Positions 34,173-42,509 of a stretch of 64,000 bases of DNA are shown in pieces (the stretch's first letter is position 1; each line of letters opens with the position of its first letter). The notes under the pieces were generated by a model that had not been told where the DNA came from, ran no database searches, and saw only the letters and a list, made by a program, of their open reading frames with translations. Position numbers and translations under genes: made by a program. Source of the DNA: an uncultured Rheinheimera sp. (GTDB lineage Bacteria; Pseudomonadota; Gammaproteobacteria; Enterobacterales; Alteromonadaceae); contig CALTZU010000004.1 in the NCBI GenBank assembly GCA_943913835.1, forward strand, positions 1 through 64,000. Reading direction: 5' to 3'.

Positions 34173-36076
34173 ATCCTCGCTTCACCCCACTTGCATTATT
34201 ACTCCAGTTGCTACTGCTCGCGCTGCTGCAAGAGGCCTTGAGTTGGTGGTCTAGTCTTGTGCTGATTTGCATACTGCTATTTAAATACAGCGCGGTTCGG
34301 ACAGATAAAACAATACGCATGACCACGATAAACGCGCTGGCTGTTTTGTTGTGTCTGTTACTGCTTTCACAGCTATGGCAACAAGACATGCAGGATTCCA
34401 TGTTGCAGCTGTTGTTTTTCTCTGCAGCCTTAAGATTGTTTTCAGTCACAACAGGGCTACGCCAGGCTAAAAAGTTGGTTTGGGTGCAGTATTTCTTAAT
34501 CAGTACTGGCTTTATGATCAACCAAAGCCTGTGGTTTGCAATTGCAGTGTTTGTACTGTTTTTTGCGAACTTATATTTGCACTATTTGTTGTTTGCTCCA
34601 GTGTATCAGCGCCAGTTTGAATTTGTGGAATTTAGGCTTCTGGCCTGGATAATGCCACTTTGTATCGCCCTTTTTTTACTTTTTCCCCGATTGCCGCCAT
34701 TTTGGCAAACAGATCGTCAGAATCAAGCTCAAACGGGTCTGGCGGATTCTGTTTCACTCGGTGGTCTGGAACGACTTGTGCAAAATAATAGTCTGGCATT
34801 CAGAGTTGAATTTGATGGCGCCAAACCGCTACAGCATGAGTTGTATTGGCGTGCCAAAGTTTTTGAACACTTCGACGGCAAAGACTGGTTACCGGTACTT
34901 TTGCAACAAGCAGCCCCTTTGTCGAAACAACAAGCCCGATATCATTATCAGGTGATAGTTGAACCTCATTTTCAACGTAGCTTATTTAGTCTGGGGCAGG
35001 TGCAGCAAGTTAGCGGCCAGATTAGACCAGTAGCAGCTGGACTGATTGAAAGTTACCCGCAGATAAACAGACGTTTCGCTTATAGTCTGAGTTCAGATGG
35101 TTTGGCTGTTACGCTGCAAAATAATGAGGAAGCCAAACTAAATCAAGTTTTACGCCAGACAAACCCTCAGGCAAGTGCTCTGGCAGAACAATTAAAACTA
35201 AAGCATACAACACCCTCAGCCTACGCCAAAGCGCTGTACCAGTATTTTCTGGACTATAACTTCAGCTACAGCCTTCGCCCGCCTTCCCTAAACAAAAACG
35301 CGCAAATAGATCAGTTTTTGTTTGAGCATAAAATAGGTTTTTGTGGTCATTATGCCTCTGCAGCAGCTTACCTGTTTCGGGCCGCGGGTATTCCAGCCCG
35401 GGTGGTAGGTGGTTATCAGGGAGGCAGTTGGCAAGCGACAGGAGGTTATTTGCAGGTATTGCAGAAAGATGCTCATGCTTGGGTCGAGTATCTGGAGCAA
35501 GGCAAATGGCGTCGTTTTGACGCCACAGCCGTAGTAGCACCACTACGTTTAACTCAGGGGCTGTCAGATGCACTGCCTTTTACAGAGCGGCAATTGTTAG
35601 ACGAATTGTTTGAGCGGGGTTTGCTAGGCAGTTGGTTTAGCCAATTAGAATGGCTCGATTATTACTGGTCTGTATGGGTGTTAAGTTTTGACCAAACCGA
35701 ACAGCTTTACCTCTGGCAAAGTCTGCAATCTCTGCCCGGGGCGTGGGCAGCTGTTATATTACCTGGCGTCTTGCTGTTAAGCCTCGGGGTCTATTTGGTG
35801 TTGCAGCGCAAAGCAACAAATCAAAACCAGCGGCTTAGGCGGTTGATTGTCAAGGTACTCAAGCCCTACGGAGAAAAAGCTGAGTATCAGAGTATCGAAT
35901 CTTATCTGTCGGGTTTAATGCAGTCCTACCCGGAACACGAAGAAAAACTAAAGCAATTACTCAATGCGTATCAGCTCTTCGAGTTTGCGGAACAACAGGA
36001 GCAGTTGCAGCATTGCTACAGTCTGCTCCGTCAGTTATCTGCAACGACAATCAGATCAGGAGCTCAGTATACGTAA
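34166..36076 (+). CDS. TgpA-like transglutaminase membrane protein
   Basis: A 636-residue protein with about six N-terminal membrane segments (DUF3488 region, residues 1-175). A periplasmic transglutaminase-like domain follows, with the catalytic triad Cys 393 (IGFCGHYASAAAYLFR), His 437 (KDAHAWVEY) and Asp 452 (RRFDATAVV). One more membrane helix lies near 530-550, then a cytosolic DUF4129-like tail. Homologues such as Pseudomonas TgpA are linked to envelope function; the substrate is unknown. The MoxR-DUF58-TgpA order is widely conserved. Its 3' end overlaps the minus-strand gene that follows by 21 bases. Confidence 0.9.
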   Translation: MLNPRFTPLALLLQLLLLALLQEALSWWSSLVLICILLFKYSAVRTDKTIRMTTINALAVLLCLLLLSQLWQQDMQDSMLQLLFFSAALRLFSVTTGLRQAKKLVWVQYFLISTGFMINQSLWFAIAVFVLFFANLYLHYLLFAPVYQRQFEFVEFRLLAWIMPLCIALFLLFPRLPPFWQTDRQNQAQTGLADSVSLGGLERLVQNNSLAFRVEFDGAKPLQHELYWRAKVFEHFDGKDWLPVLLQQAAPLSKQQARYHYQVIVEPHFQRSLFSLGQVQQVSGQIRPVAAGLIESYPQINRRFAYSLSSDGLAVTLQNNEEAKLNQVLRQTNPQASALAEQLKLKHTTPSAYAKALYQYFLDYNFSYSLRPPSLNKNAQIDQFLFEHKIGFCGHYASAAAYLFRAAGIPARVVGGYQGGSWQATGGYLQVLQKDAHAWVEYLEQGKWRRFDATAVVAPLRLTQGLSDALPFTERQLLDELFERGLLGSWFSQLEWLDYYWSVWVLSFDQTEQLYLWQSLQSLPGAWAAVILPGVLLLSLGVYLVLQRKATNQNQRLRRLIVKVLKPYGEKAEYQSIESYLSGLMQSYPEHEEKLKQLLNAYQLFEFAEQQEQLQHCYSLLRQLSATTIRSGAQYT

Positions 36077-36289
36077 TGCATTCTGCAGGTGTTCTGCGCA
36101 ATTGCGACCCAAATCAGTCAAATAACCACCATCGGCCTGAGTCACCAAACCTTTCTTGTATAGTCGTTCAATCGCTTCTTTTGCGCTTGGATCTGCAGAT
36201 TTATGCGCTTTAATGCCCTCCAATGAAGTATCCAGATTAAATAAGGTCAGAATTCGAATTTCGTCGTTCAGTTGTGAGTTTACAGGCAT
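36056..36289 (-). CDS. TIGR02647-family small protein
   Basis: A 77-residue protein of the TIGR02647 family, annotated elsewhere as possibly DNA-binding. It begins MPVNSQLNDEIRILTLFNL and continues with SAKEAIERLYKKGLVTQADGGYLTDLGRNCAEHLQNAL, which reads like a winged-helix segment (helix, 'KGL' turn, wing). I chose ATG 36289 over the longer frame because conservation begins there; AAGGA lies upstream. The last 21 bases run antisense to the transglutaminase gene end. Function unknown. Confidence 0.78.
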   Translation of the reverse strand: MPVNSQLNDEIRILTLFNLDTSLEGIKAHKSADPSAKEAIERLYKKGLVTQADGGYLTDLGRNCAEHLQNALRILSS

Positions 36290-36478
36290 CTCGTCTTTTT
36301 CCTTTGTCTTTGTTTTGCTTGAAACTAGACCCAAATTGACAAATTTTCCAGCAAAAGTAACTGTCAATATCAGATTCCAGCTGCCCCTACTAAAAATTGC
36401 AGATTTTTATTGAGCGCAACTGTATTTTTAACCAGATGTTTCCTATAGTCAGTCAAACTATGGAGAGCTTTAGATATC

Positions 36479-37420
36479 GTGTTAAAAGGACATTCAGCGA
36501 TAAATACGGACCACGGCTGGACAGAGTTATTTGATTCTTTGTCTATGCCGCTTGCGATGCTGCGCATTCAGACCAATCACAAGACAAAACTACTGAGAAG
36601 CAACAACGCTTTTCAGCAGTTATTTTGTTTGAAACCTACTAGCCGTACTCAAGGCTTTAATAAGTTACCGAAAGATTTTGTCCGCAAATTCCACTTACTA
36701 AGCAGAGGTAAAACAACATCTGACTGGTGTCTCCACACCGACGAAGGAGACCGACGCCACTACAGATTGTTTATGGACCCGGTCATTGATCACAGTTCGG
36801 CAAATTACTTGCTGGTGATGCAAGATATTACTGAACAAGAAAGAGCCTTACAGTTACTGAAAAGTCAGAATGAAGTCCTTGAACAACGACTTTTTACTAT
36901 TGAACGTCTGAAGAATCGCATCAAGGAGCAATCCATCCGCGATCCATTGACCAATTTATACAATCGCCGTTTTTTGAATGAATTTATGGAGCGGGAATTG
37001 GCCTTAGCCAGACGTAATCAAAAGCCTTTGGCTGTAGTAATGCTCGATTTGGATCATTTTAAGCAATTGAATGACCAGTATGGCCATCAAACAGGTGATA
37101 AAGTCATTGAGTTGGTTGCAAAACATTTACTCCGCCAAAGCCGAAGGACTGACATTCTATTTCGTTATGGCGGCGAGGAGTTTTTGGTTATTTTGCCGAA
37201 CACCAGCGCTACGCAAGCCAAACATCTGGCGGAAAACTGGCGGGTTCATGTAGAACAAGCTCAAGTCTTTGCCAAACATCAGGCTATAAGTATCACTGTC
37301 TCAGCCGGCATAGCTGTCTACCCAGAACATGGTACAACAGCCTTTAACCTAATCCAGGCGGCAGATGAAGCCTTATACCAGGCAAAGGCGGCCGGGCGTA
37401 ACCAGGTTGTTATGAATTGA
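36479..37420 (+). CDS. PAS-GGDEF diguanylate cyclase
   Basis: Makes cyclic di-GMP from two GTP. The 313-residue cytosolic protein has an N-terminal PAS-like sensor (about 12-125, ending MQDITEQERALQ), a short coiled-coil linker, and a GGDEF domain (150-310) with DPLTNLYNRRFL, DLDHFKQLNDQYGHQTGD and the active GGEEF at 231-235. An intact inhibitory I-site RxxD is present at 222-225. The start is GTG 36479 with GGAGAG rather far upstream, so the exact N terminus is uncertain. A strong terminator follows. Confidence 0.92.
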   Translation: MLKGHSAINTDHGWTELFDSLSMPLAMLRIQTNHKTKLLRSNNAFQQLFCLKPTSRTQGFNKLPKDFVRKFHLLSRGKTTSDWCLHTDEGDRRHYRLFMDPVIDHSSANYLLVMQDITEQERALQLLKSQNEVLEQRLFTIERLKNRIKEQSIRDPLTNLYNRRFLNEFMERELALARRNQKPLAVVMLDLDHFKQLNDQYGHQTGDKVIELVAKHLLRQSRRTDILFRYGGEEFLVILPNTSATQAKHLAENWRVHVEQAQVFAKHQAISITVSAGIAVYPEHGTTAFNLIQAADEALYQAKAAGRNQVVMN

Positions 37421-37432
37421 TTGAAACCCAAT

Positions 37433-37459
37433 AAAAAAGGAACCGAAGTTCCTTTTTTT
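37433..37459. terminator. Bidirectional terminator
   Basis: Stem GGAAC/GTTCC with loop CGAA, between an A-run and a T-run, separating the converging cyclase and htpX genes. Confidence 0.92.
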
Positions 37460-37476
37460 CCATTCATCCAGCCTGC

Positions 37477-38343
37477 TTAAAAACCACCACGTAACGCGGC
37501 AATACGTTTTTCCAGTGGTGGATGACTTAAAAACAATTCGGACGTTGCTGGCTTACTGGCGATACCAAAAGCCATCATCGAACCTTCCAGTTGACTTTCG
37601 TGGTTATTACGCAAACGCTCCAGCGCTGCCACCATTTTATTGGCACCTACCAGTTTTGCTGCACCGGCATCAGCTCTGTATTCACGTTGACGGGAGAACC
37701 ACATCACAATGATGCTGGCCAACACACCAAAGGCCATTTCCAGCACAAAGACGGTGATCATATAGGCAAAGCCGTTACCACCGCCGCCTTCGTCGTTACG
37801 GTTACCACTGATAGCGCCAGCAATTAAGCGGGCAAAGAAAATAACGAAGGTGTTCACCACGCCCTGGATCAGGGTAAGGGTGACCATATCGCCATTGGCG
37901 ACGTGAGACACTTCATGCGCCAACACAGCTTCCACTTCTTCTTCACGCATATTGCGCAGCAAACCCGTGCTGACCGCAACAAGCGCATTGTTGCGACTGG
38001 CACCAGTGGCAAAGGCATTCATTTCAGGAGAATCATAAACAGCCACTTCAGGCATACCAATACCGGCCTGCTGAGCCTGACGGCGCACTGTATCAAACAA
38101 CCATTGTTCTGTGGCGTTACGAGGTTGTGTGATCACCACAGCACCAGTCGAGCGTTTAGCCATCCATTTCGACATAAACAATGAAATGAAAGAACCACCA
38201 AAACCAAATACTGCTGCAAACACCAACAAGCCGCCTATGCTGCGGCTATCAATGCCCAGCACTTTAAAGACGATGCTAAGTACAATACTTAACACCAACA
38301 TCACCGCCAGGTTTGTGGCAAGGAACAGTATAATTCGCTTCAT
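37477..38343 (-). CDS. htpX: Membrane protease HtpX
   Basis: Inner-membrane zinc metalloprotease of the M48 family involved in quality control of membrane proteins. The 288-residue protein (E. coli 293) has two N-terminal membrane segments (1-27, 36-58), the zinc motif HEVSH at 143-147 in LAHEVSHVANGDMV, two further hydrophobic segments, and the third ligand region REYRADAGAA. It ends LSHPPLEKRIAALRGGF. ATG 38343 has GAGG upstream; the longer open frame ahead is not conserved. The MITE-like element lies just 25 bases upstream of its start and may carry or interrupt its promoter. Confidence 0.95.
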   Translation of the reverse strand: MKRIILFLATNLAVMLVLSIVLSIVFKVLGIDSRSIGGLLVFAAVFGFGGSFISLFMSKWMAKRSTGAVVITQPRNATEQWLFDTVRRQAQQAGIGMPEVAVYDSPEMNAFATGASRNNALVAVSTGLLRNMREEEVEAVLAHEVSHVANGDMVTLTLIQGVVNTFVIFFARLIAGAISGNRNDEGGGGNGFAYMITVFVLEMAFGVLASIIVMWFSRQREYRADAGAAKLVGANKMVAALERLRNNHESQLEGSMMAFGIASKPATSELFLSHPPLEKRIAALRGGF

Positions 38344-38367
38344 AGATACCTCGTTTATTAAGCTACT

Positions 38368-38637
38368 GCGTGAGCGTGTTGACGTTTCAGGGTTGCTTTT
38401 GCAGCAGTCTGGCCGGTTTTTATGCAAGGCAGAGACTGCGCAGTGTAGTTACTCTACATAAGCAGGTTCTAACGCAGCAGAAAGGCCGGCCAGGCGCTGC
38501 CCCTCGGGTTCGTCTGGCGGCGCCTTGCTCCTTGTTACTCGTCGCTCATTTAGAACCACTAAACTTCGCTCCTCGTTTCGCGATCAAAGCGGCGCCAGAG
38601 CGAACAAAATTCAATCTCGAAACGTTAACACGCTCAC
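38368..38637. mobile_element. MITE-like palindromic element with terminal inverted repeats
   Basis: A 268-270 base non-coding element in the 380-base gap between htpX and bioD. Its ends are inverted repeats of 19 bases with one mismatch: GTGAGCGTGTTGACGTTTC at 38370-38388, and its complement at 38619-38637. CTACT occurs directly outside both ends (38363-38367 and 38638-38642), a candidate target-site duplication. Inside are two further imperfect hairpins: CTGGCCGG/CCGGCCAG (about 38405-38492) and a GC-rich one with GGCGCC arms (about 38510-38606). No ORF fits within it. Base composition is visibly more GC-rich than the surroundings. The remainder of the gap (38643-38723) shows nothing. Confidence 0.65.
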
Positions 38638-38723
38638 CTACTATATGGCTTAGAAGCGGTTTTTCAATGAAAGTGCGACAAGCAATTGTAAATAAAGATG
38701 AATGGAGTCATCGGTGCGTTCTG

Positions 38724-39389
38724 TCACATCTGTTTGACTAAGGATGTGGCCAGCGAGGTATTGATCTGTGGTTCAGACAGATAAGGCAAAACACCAAGGC
38801 ATGGCGCTGTCAGGGTTTGCTGTAAATGGCTAATATTTTCCTGCTGATACGCCATATCCGGGTCGATACAATTAGCCACCCATCCCAGCAGTTTCAAGCC
38901 AGACCGTTCAATTTCACGCACTGTCAGTAAAGCGTGGTTTAAGCAGCCAAGTTTCATCCCCACCACCAATAGCACAGGCAATTGCTGCTCCGTCACCCAA
39001 TCTGCCATAGTTGTTTTATCGTCCAGGGGTAATAACCACCCCCCAGCACCTTCCACTAAAGCTATATCAGCATCCATAACCTGAAGCTTTTGTAACTCTT
39101 GAGTCAGAACAGCTGGCTCGATACAAAGCCCTGCTTTTGCTGCCGCCAAATGCGGGGCTACCGCATCAGTCAGACAATAAGGATTAACCAGTTCATAACT
39201 TAACTGCTCAGTGGCATGTTGGCGCAATGACAAGGCATCAGTATTCAGTCCGGACTCGTTCACTCCGGCCGCCACAGGTTTTTGCGCCACAGTGCGATAT
39301 CCCAAAGCTTTCAAACCTTGCAATAACGCCACTGCCACATAGGTTTTGCCTGCGTCTGTATCTGTACCTGTAATAAAAATAGTCTGCAT
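38724..39389 (-). CDS. bioD: Dethiobiotin synthetase
   Basis: ATP- and CO2-dependent closure of the ureido ring of dethiobiotin, the penultimate biotin step. The 221-residue protein has the P-loop GTDTDAGKT (8-16), the substrate region KPVAAGV, the metal and CO2 region VEGAGGWLLPL, and nucleotide-binding VANCIDPDM. It is the last gene of bioBFCD, 15 bases after bioC. The MITE-like element lies beyond its 3' end, and no terminator hairpin is obvious. Confidence 0.95.
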   Translation of the reverse strand: MQTIFITGTDTDAGKTYVAVALLQGLKALGYRTVAQKPVAAGVNESGLNTDALSLRQHATEQLSYELVNPYCLTDAVAPHLAAAKAGLCIEPAVLTQELQKLQVMDADIALVEGAGGWLLPLDDKTTMADWVTEQQLPVLLVVGMKLGCLNHALLTVREIERSGLKLLGWVANCIDPDMAYQQENISHLQQTLTAPCLGVLPYLSEPQINTSLATSLVKQM

Positions 39390-39404
39390 CTGTTTATTCT
39401 TCTG

Positions 39405-40187
39405 TTATGACTCAGAGTTTTGCTTGGTCAGGGTCAGGTACAACACCTGATAACTGGCGCTGATTTGACCGTCAAGACAGCGGGATGGATAAACCTGCTG
39501 CACTTTTTGCCAGCTTTGTTTGCCCGTTAAGGCCTTATTGCGGCCTTGGGTCACCGTATTTGCACCTAAATCTTTTAATTCCCGCGCCAACGCCAGCACA
39601 TCCGGATACTCCAATTGCACCAGTTCAGTCTGTAACTGCAAACCAAATCGCGAATGCTGAAACTCTGGCTGCTGATAAAAATCCAGAGGCAAAAACTGAT
39701 TGATATGCTGATGATGATCCACCTGCGACCAGGCCTGTTTAAATTCCTGCAAGGTGCCATCCAATAAAGTACTCAGAACTGCTGAACCACCAGGCTTTAA
39801 CACGCGGTTGATTTCCTGCAGCACCAATTCAGGTTGTTCGCACCACTGCAGCATCAGACTGGAAAATACTCTGTCTACGCTTTCAGTGGCGACAGGCAAA
39901 GACTGAGCATTGGCCTGAAACACCAGAGTGGCCTGTTCAGCTGCAAAGGTTTTTTGCAGCATGTCAAAACTTAAATCCAACGCTATAAGTTCAGAGCAGT
40001 GCTGTTTTAGTGTTGGATGAAACCAACCCGGGCCAGAGCCTAGATCCAGTAACAATCCAGCTGTGGGTGTTAATAAAGTCAAGGCTTTCTCAGCGACTAA
40101 ACGTTGCAGCCGTGCTGCCTGTTCGTAACTTTCACGGGCACGGCCAAAATGGCGGGCAATGTCGTCCGTCAATGCCAAAGCATTCAT
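39405..40187 (-). CDS. bioC: Malonyl-ACP O-methyltransferase
   Basis: SAM-dependent methylation of malonyl-ACP, which disguises it as a starter for pimelate synthesis. The 260-residue class I methyltransferase has the SAM motif LDLGSGPGW (47-55), then LIALDLSFDMLQ and VFSSLMLQWCEQPELVLQEINRVLKPGG. It starts at ATG 40187, which overlaps the bioF TGA (ATGA). A longer open frame upstream is inside bioF and not conserved. No bioH esterase is adjacent; the pimeloyl-ACP esterase must lie elsewhere. Confidence 0.93.
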   Translation of the reverse strand: MNALALTDDIARHFGRARESYEQAARLQRLVAEKALTLLTPTAGLLLDLGSGPGWFHPTLKQHCSELIALDLSFDMLQKTFAAEQATLVFQANAQSLPVATESVDRVFSSLMLQWCEQPELVLQEINRVLKPGGSAVLSTLLDGTLQEFKQAWSQVDHHQHINQFLPLDFYQQPEFQHSRFGLQLQTELVQLEYPDVLALARELKDLGANTVTQGRNKALTGKQSWQKVQQVYPSRCLDGQISASYQVLYLTLTKQNSES

Positions 40188-41335
40188 AGCAATTGCTCCA
40201 GCTGTTGCACTAAAAAGTAAATATCGTCGCTCTGATGCGAAGCAGACAATGTAATGCGTAACCTGGCGCTGCCTTGCGGAACAGTTGGTGGCCTTATCGC
40301 ACTTAACCAAATACCTTGTTTTTTCAAACAATCACTTATCAACATGGCTTTGTCTGAATCGCCAATAATCAGCGGCTGTATCGCGGTGTCAGAGGGCAAC
40401 AAAGTAAAACCAGCACCAGCGGCAAGAGTTTTAAAGAGCCCAATATTGTCATTCAGTTTATCTCTACGCCACTCTTGGCTTCGGCTTAATTCAACGGAAG
40501 TTTTCATTGCCCAGCACAAAGCAGGAGATAACGCAGTGCTGTAAATATAATGCCGTGCAAACTGCCGGAGATAATCAATCACTGTGGAAGAACCTGCTAA
40601 AAACGCGCCCTGACCTGCTAAGGCTTTACCAAAGTTCGCCATCAGGCAAAGCATATCTTTGGACTCAAGGCCTTGTGCCTGCCAGCTGCCTTTGCCTTCC
40701 TGACCAAGCACGCCTAGTCCATGAGCATCGTCCAGCAGCAAATCAGCCTTGTTGCTTTTACAAAGCGCAGATACGGCTGTTAAATCCGGACTATCGCCAT
40801 CCATGCTAAATACGCCTTCAGTCACCACCACCGCAGATGGGTAACGTTGTAATTGCATCTCAAGCGCGGCAATATCCTGATGCGGGAATCTTTTGTAAGG
40901 AGCGTCGCTATTGAGCGCAGCGTCAATCAAAGAGGCATGACAGAGCTTATCCAACAACAGATAGTCGCTTTTATCGGCTAAATGCTGCAGCATCACCTGA
41001 TTGGCGGCAAAACCTGAGGAAAATAGCAACACATCGTCCACACCCAGCCAGTCGCACAGGGCATCAGACAAAGCACGGTGCGCATAATGAAACCCGGTCA
41101 CCAAAGGTGAACCTGAACTGCCAACGCCAAAACGTTCGGCACCCTCTGCCAGAGCTTTTATCAGCTGTGGCTCAGTCGCCAATCCCAGATAGTCATTACC
41201 GGAAAAATTCAGATAAGCGCCCTGCTTATTTTGCAGCAATCGGCCCTGATAGCAATCAATAGCCGGATGCTGCCGGTACAAGCCAGCTGCTTTGCGCTCT
41301 GAAATTTGCTGCGCAAAGCGCTGTAACCTGTCCAT
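40184..41335 (-). CDS. bioF: 8-amino-7-oxononanoate synthase
   Basis: PLP enzyme joining pimeloyl-ACP and alanine. The 383-residue protein has the alpha-oxoamine synthase motifs NFSGNDYLGLA, GSSGSPLVTG, VTEGVFSMDGD, the PLP-binding LDDAHGLGVLG, and the Schiff-base lysine in ANFGKALAGQGAF (Lys 237). ATG 41335 is preferred over the adjacent GTG 41338. It lies eight bases after bioB and overlaps bioC. Confidence 0.95.
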   Translation of the reverse strand: MDRLQRFAQQISERKAAGLYRQHPAIDCYQGRLLQNKQGAYLNFSGNDYLGLATEPQLIKALAEGAERFGVGSSGSPLVTGFHYAHRALSDALCDWLGVDDVLLFSSGFAANQVMLQHLADKSDYLLLDKLCHASLIDAALNSDAPYKRFPHQDIAALEMQLQRYPSAVVVTEGVFSMDGDSPDLTAVSALCKSNKADLLLDDAHGLGVLGQEGKGSWQAQGLESKDMLCLMANFGKALAGQGAFLAGSSTVIDYLRQFARHYIYSTALSPALCWAMKTSVELSRSQEWRRDKLNDNIGLFKTLAAGAGFTLLPSDTAIQPLIIGDSDKAMLISDCLKKQGIWLSAIRPPTVPQGSARLRITLSASHQSDDIYFLVQQLEQLL

Positions 41336-41343
41336 CACTACAC

Positions 41344-42390
41344 TTATACCGCGCTGTGGAATAATGAAGGGGTATTTTGCTCTTTAATGGCATCGGCTAA
41401 AGCGGCTTCATGGGCTTCGTCTGATACATCATGGCGCTGTTCAGGCACAATACCCAGTTTTGCAAATAACAACATATCAGCATCTGCTTCCGGGTTTTCT
41501 GTGGTCAGTAACTTATCGCCATAAAATATAGAGTTCGCACCTGCCAGGAAACACAGCGCCTGCATCTGCTCGTTCATCCGCGAACGGCCTGCAGATAAAC
41601 GCACATGGCTTTGTGGCATCATAATGCGGGCGACCGCTATAGTACGGATAAACTCGAAGCCATCTAAGTCTTCGACATTTTCCATCGGTGTGCCCTGCAC
41701 TTTCACCAGCATATTAATAGGCACACTTTGTGGATGCTCTGGTAAATTCGCCAGCTGCATTAAAAGTGCGGATCTGTCGTTGGCTGATTCGCCCATGCCC
41801 ACTATGCCACCACAACAGACTTTCATACCGGCATCACGCACATGCTGCAGGGTGTCTAATCTGTCCTGATAAGTGCGGGTAGTGATAATTTCACCGTAAA
41901 ACTCAGGCGAAGTATCGAGGTTATGGTTGTAGTAATCTAAACCGGCCTGTTTTAACTCCTGTGCTTGTCCAGCGTCTAGTTTACCCAGCGTCATACAGGT
42001 TTCTAAACCCATTTCTTTGACACCTTTGACCATTTCCATCAGAAACGGCATATCACGCTGTTTTGGATTGCTCCAGGCCGCGCCCATGCAAAAACGGCTG
42101 GCGCCTTTGTCTTTGGCGGCTTTGGCTTGAGCGAGTACTTTTTCAACTTCCAGCAAACGTTCGCGTTCAAGGCCGGTATTGTAATGGCCGCTTTGTGGGC
42201 AATATTTACAGTCTTCAGCACAAGCACCGGTTTTAATCGACAGTAAAGTACTGATCTGCACTTCATTGGGTTTAAAAAACTGACGGTGTACCGTCTGAGC
42301 CTGAAAGACTAAGTCATTAAAAGGTAATGCAAATAATGCATTTACTTCAGCCAGAGTCCAGTTGTGACGAAGTGGTAAAACTGCAGACAT
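41344..42390 (-). CDS. bioB: Biotin synthase
   Basis: Radical SAM enzyme inserting sulfur into dethiobiotin; it uses reduced flavodoxin, and fldA is elsewhere in this window. The 348-residue protein has the 4Fe-4S motif GACAEDCKYCPQSG (Cys 57, 61, 64) and the sacrificial 2Fe-2S environment with CMTLG, KVCCGGIVGMGE and RLSAGR. ATG 42390 has GGGGAA upstream. It is the first gene of bioBFCD, divergent from bioA across 119 bases. Confidence 0.96.
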   Translation of the reverse strand: MSAVLPLRHNWTLAEVNALFALPFNDLVFQAQTVHRQFFKPNEVQISTLLSIKTGACAEDCKYCPQSGHYNTGLERERLLEVEKVLAQAKAAKDKGASRFCMGAAWSNPKQRDMPFLMEMVKGVKEMGLETCMTLGKLDAGQAQELKQAGLDYYNHNLDTSPEFYGEIITTRTYQDRLDTLQHVRDAGMKVCCGGIVGMGESANDRSALLMQLANLPEHPQSVPINMLVKVQGTPMENVEDLDGFEFIRTIAVARIMMPQSHVRLSAGRSRMNEQMQALCFLAGANSIFYGDKLLTTENPEADADMLLFAKLGIVPEQRHDVSDEAHEAALADAIKEQNTPSLFHSAV

Positions 42391-42509
42391 AAAATTCCCC
42401 GAAGACAAGCCACAGACAAATTGTGGTCTTTTAAATTTTCCGTTAGTCTATCGGCCCTTAGCGCCATGTCAACGCCAACCAGTTCGCAAAGTTTACTGCA
42501 GGTTATTTT

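Noticed and set aside
34000..34521. Open frame of 173 codons on the minus strand
   Set aside because: It lies over the DUF58/transglutaminase junction, both well supported on the other strand, and has no recognisable motif.
38370..38741. Open frame of 123 codons running through the MITE-like element
   Set aside because: It spans both inverted repeats and hairpins, has no family resemblance or ribosome site, and runs into the bioD end; the signal is repeat structure, not coding.
42409..42509. Possible BirA operator between bioB and bioA
   Set aside because: Only one half resembling GTTTAC (around 42490) is present; the partner half and 16-base spacing of the known operator are not seen.
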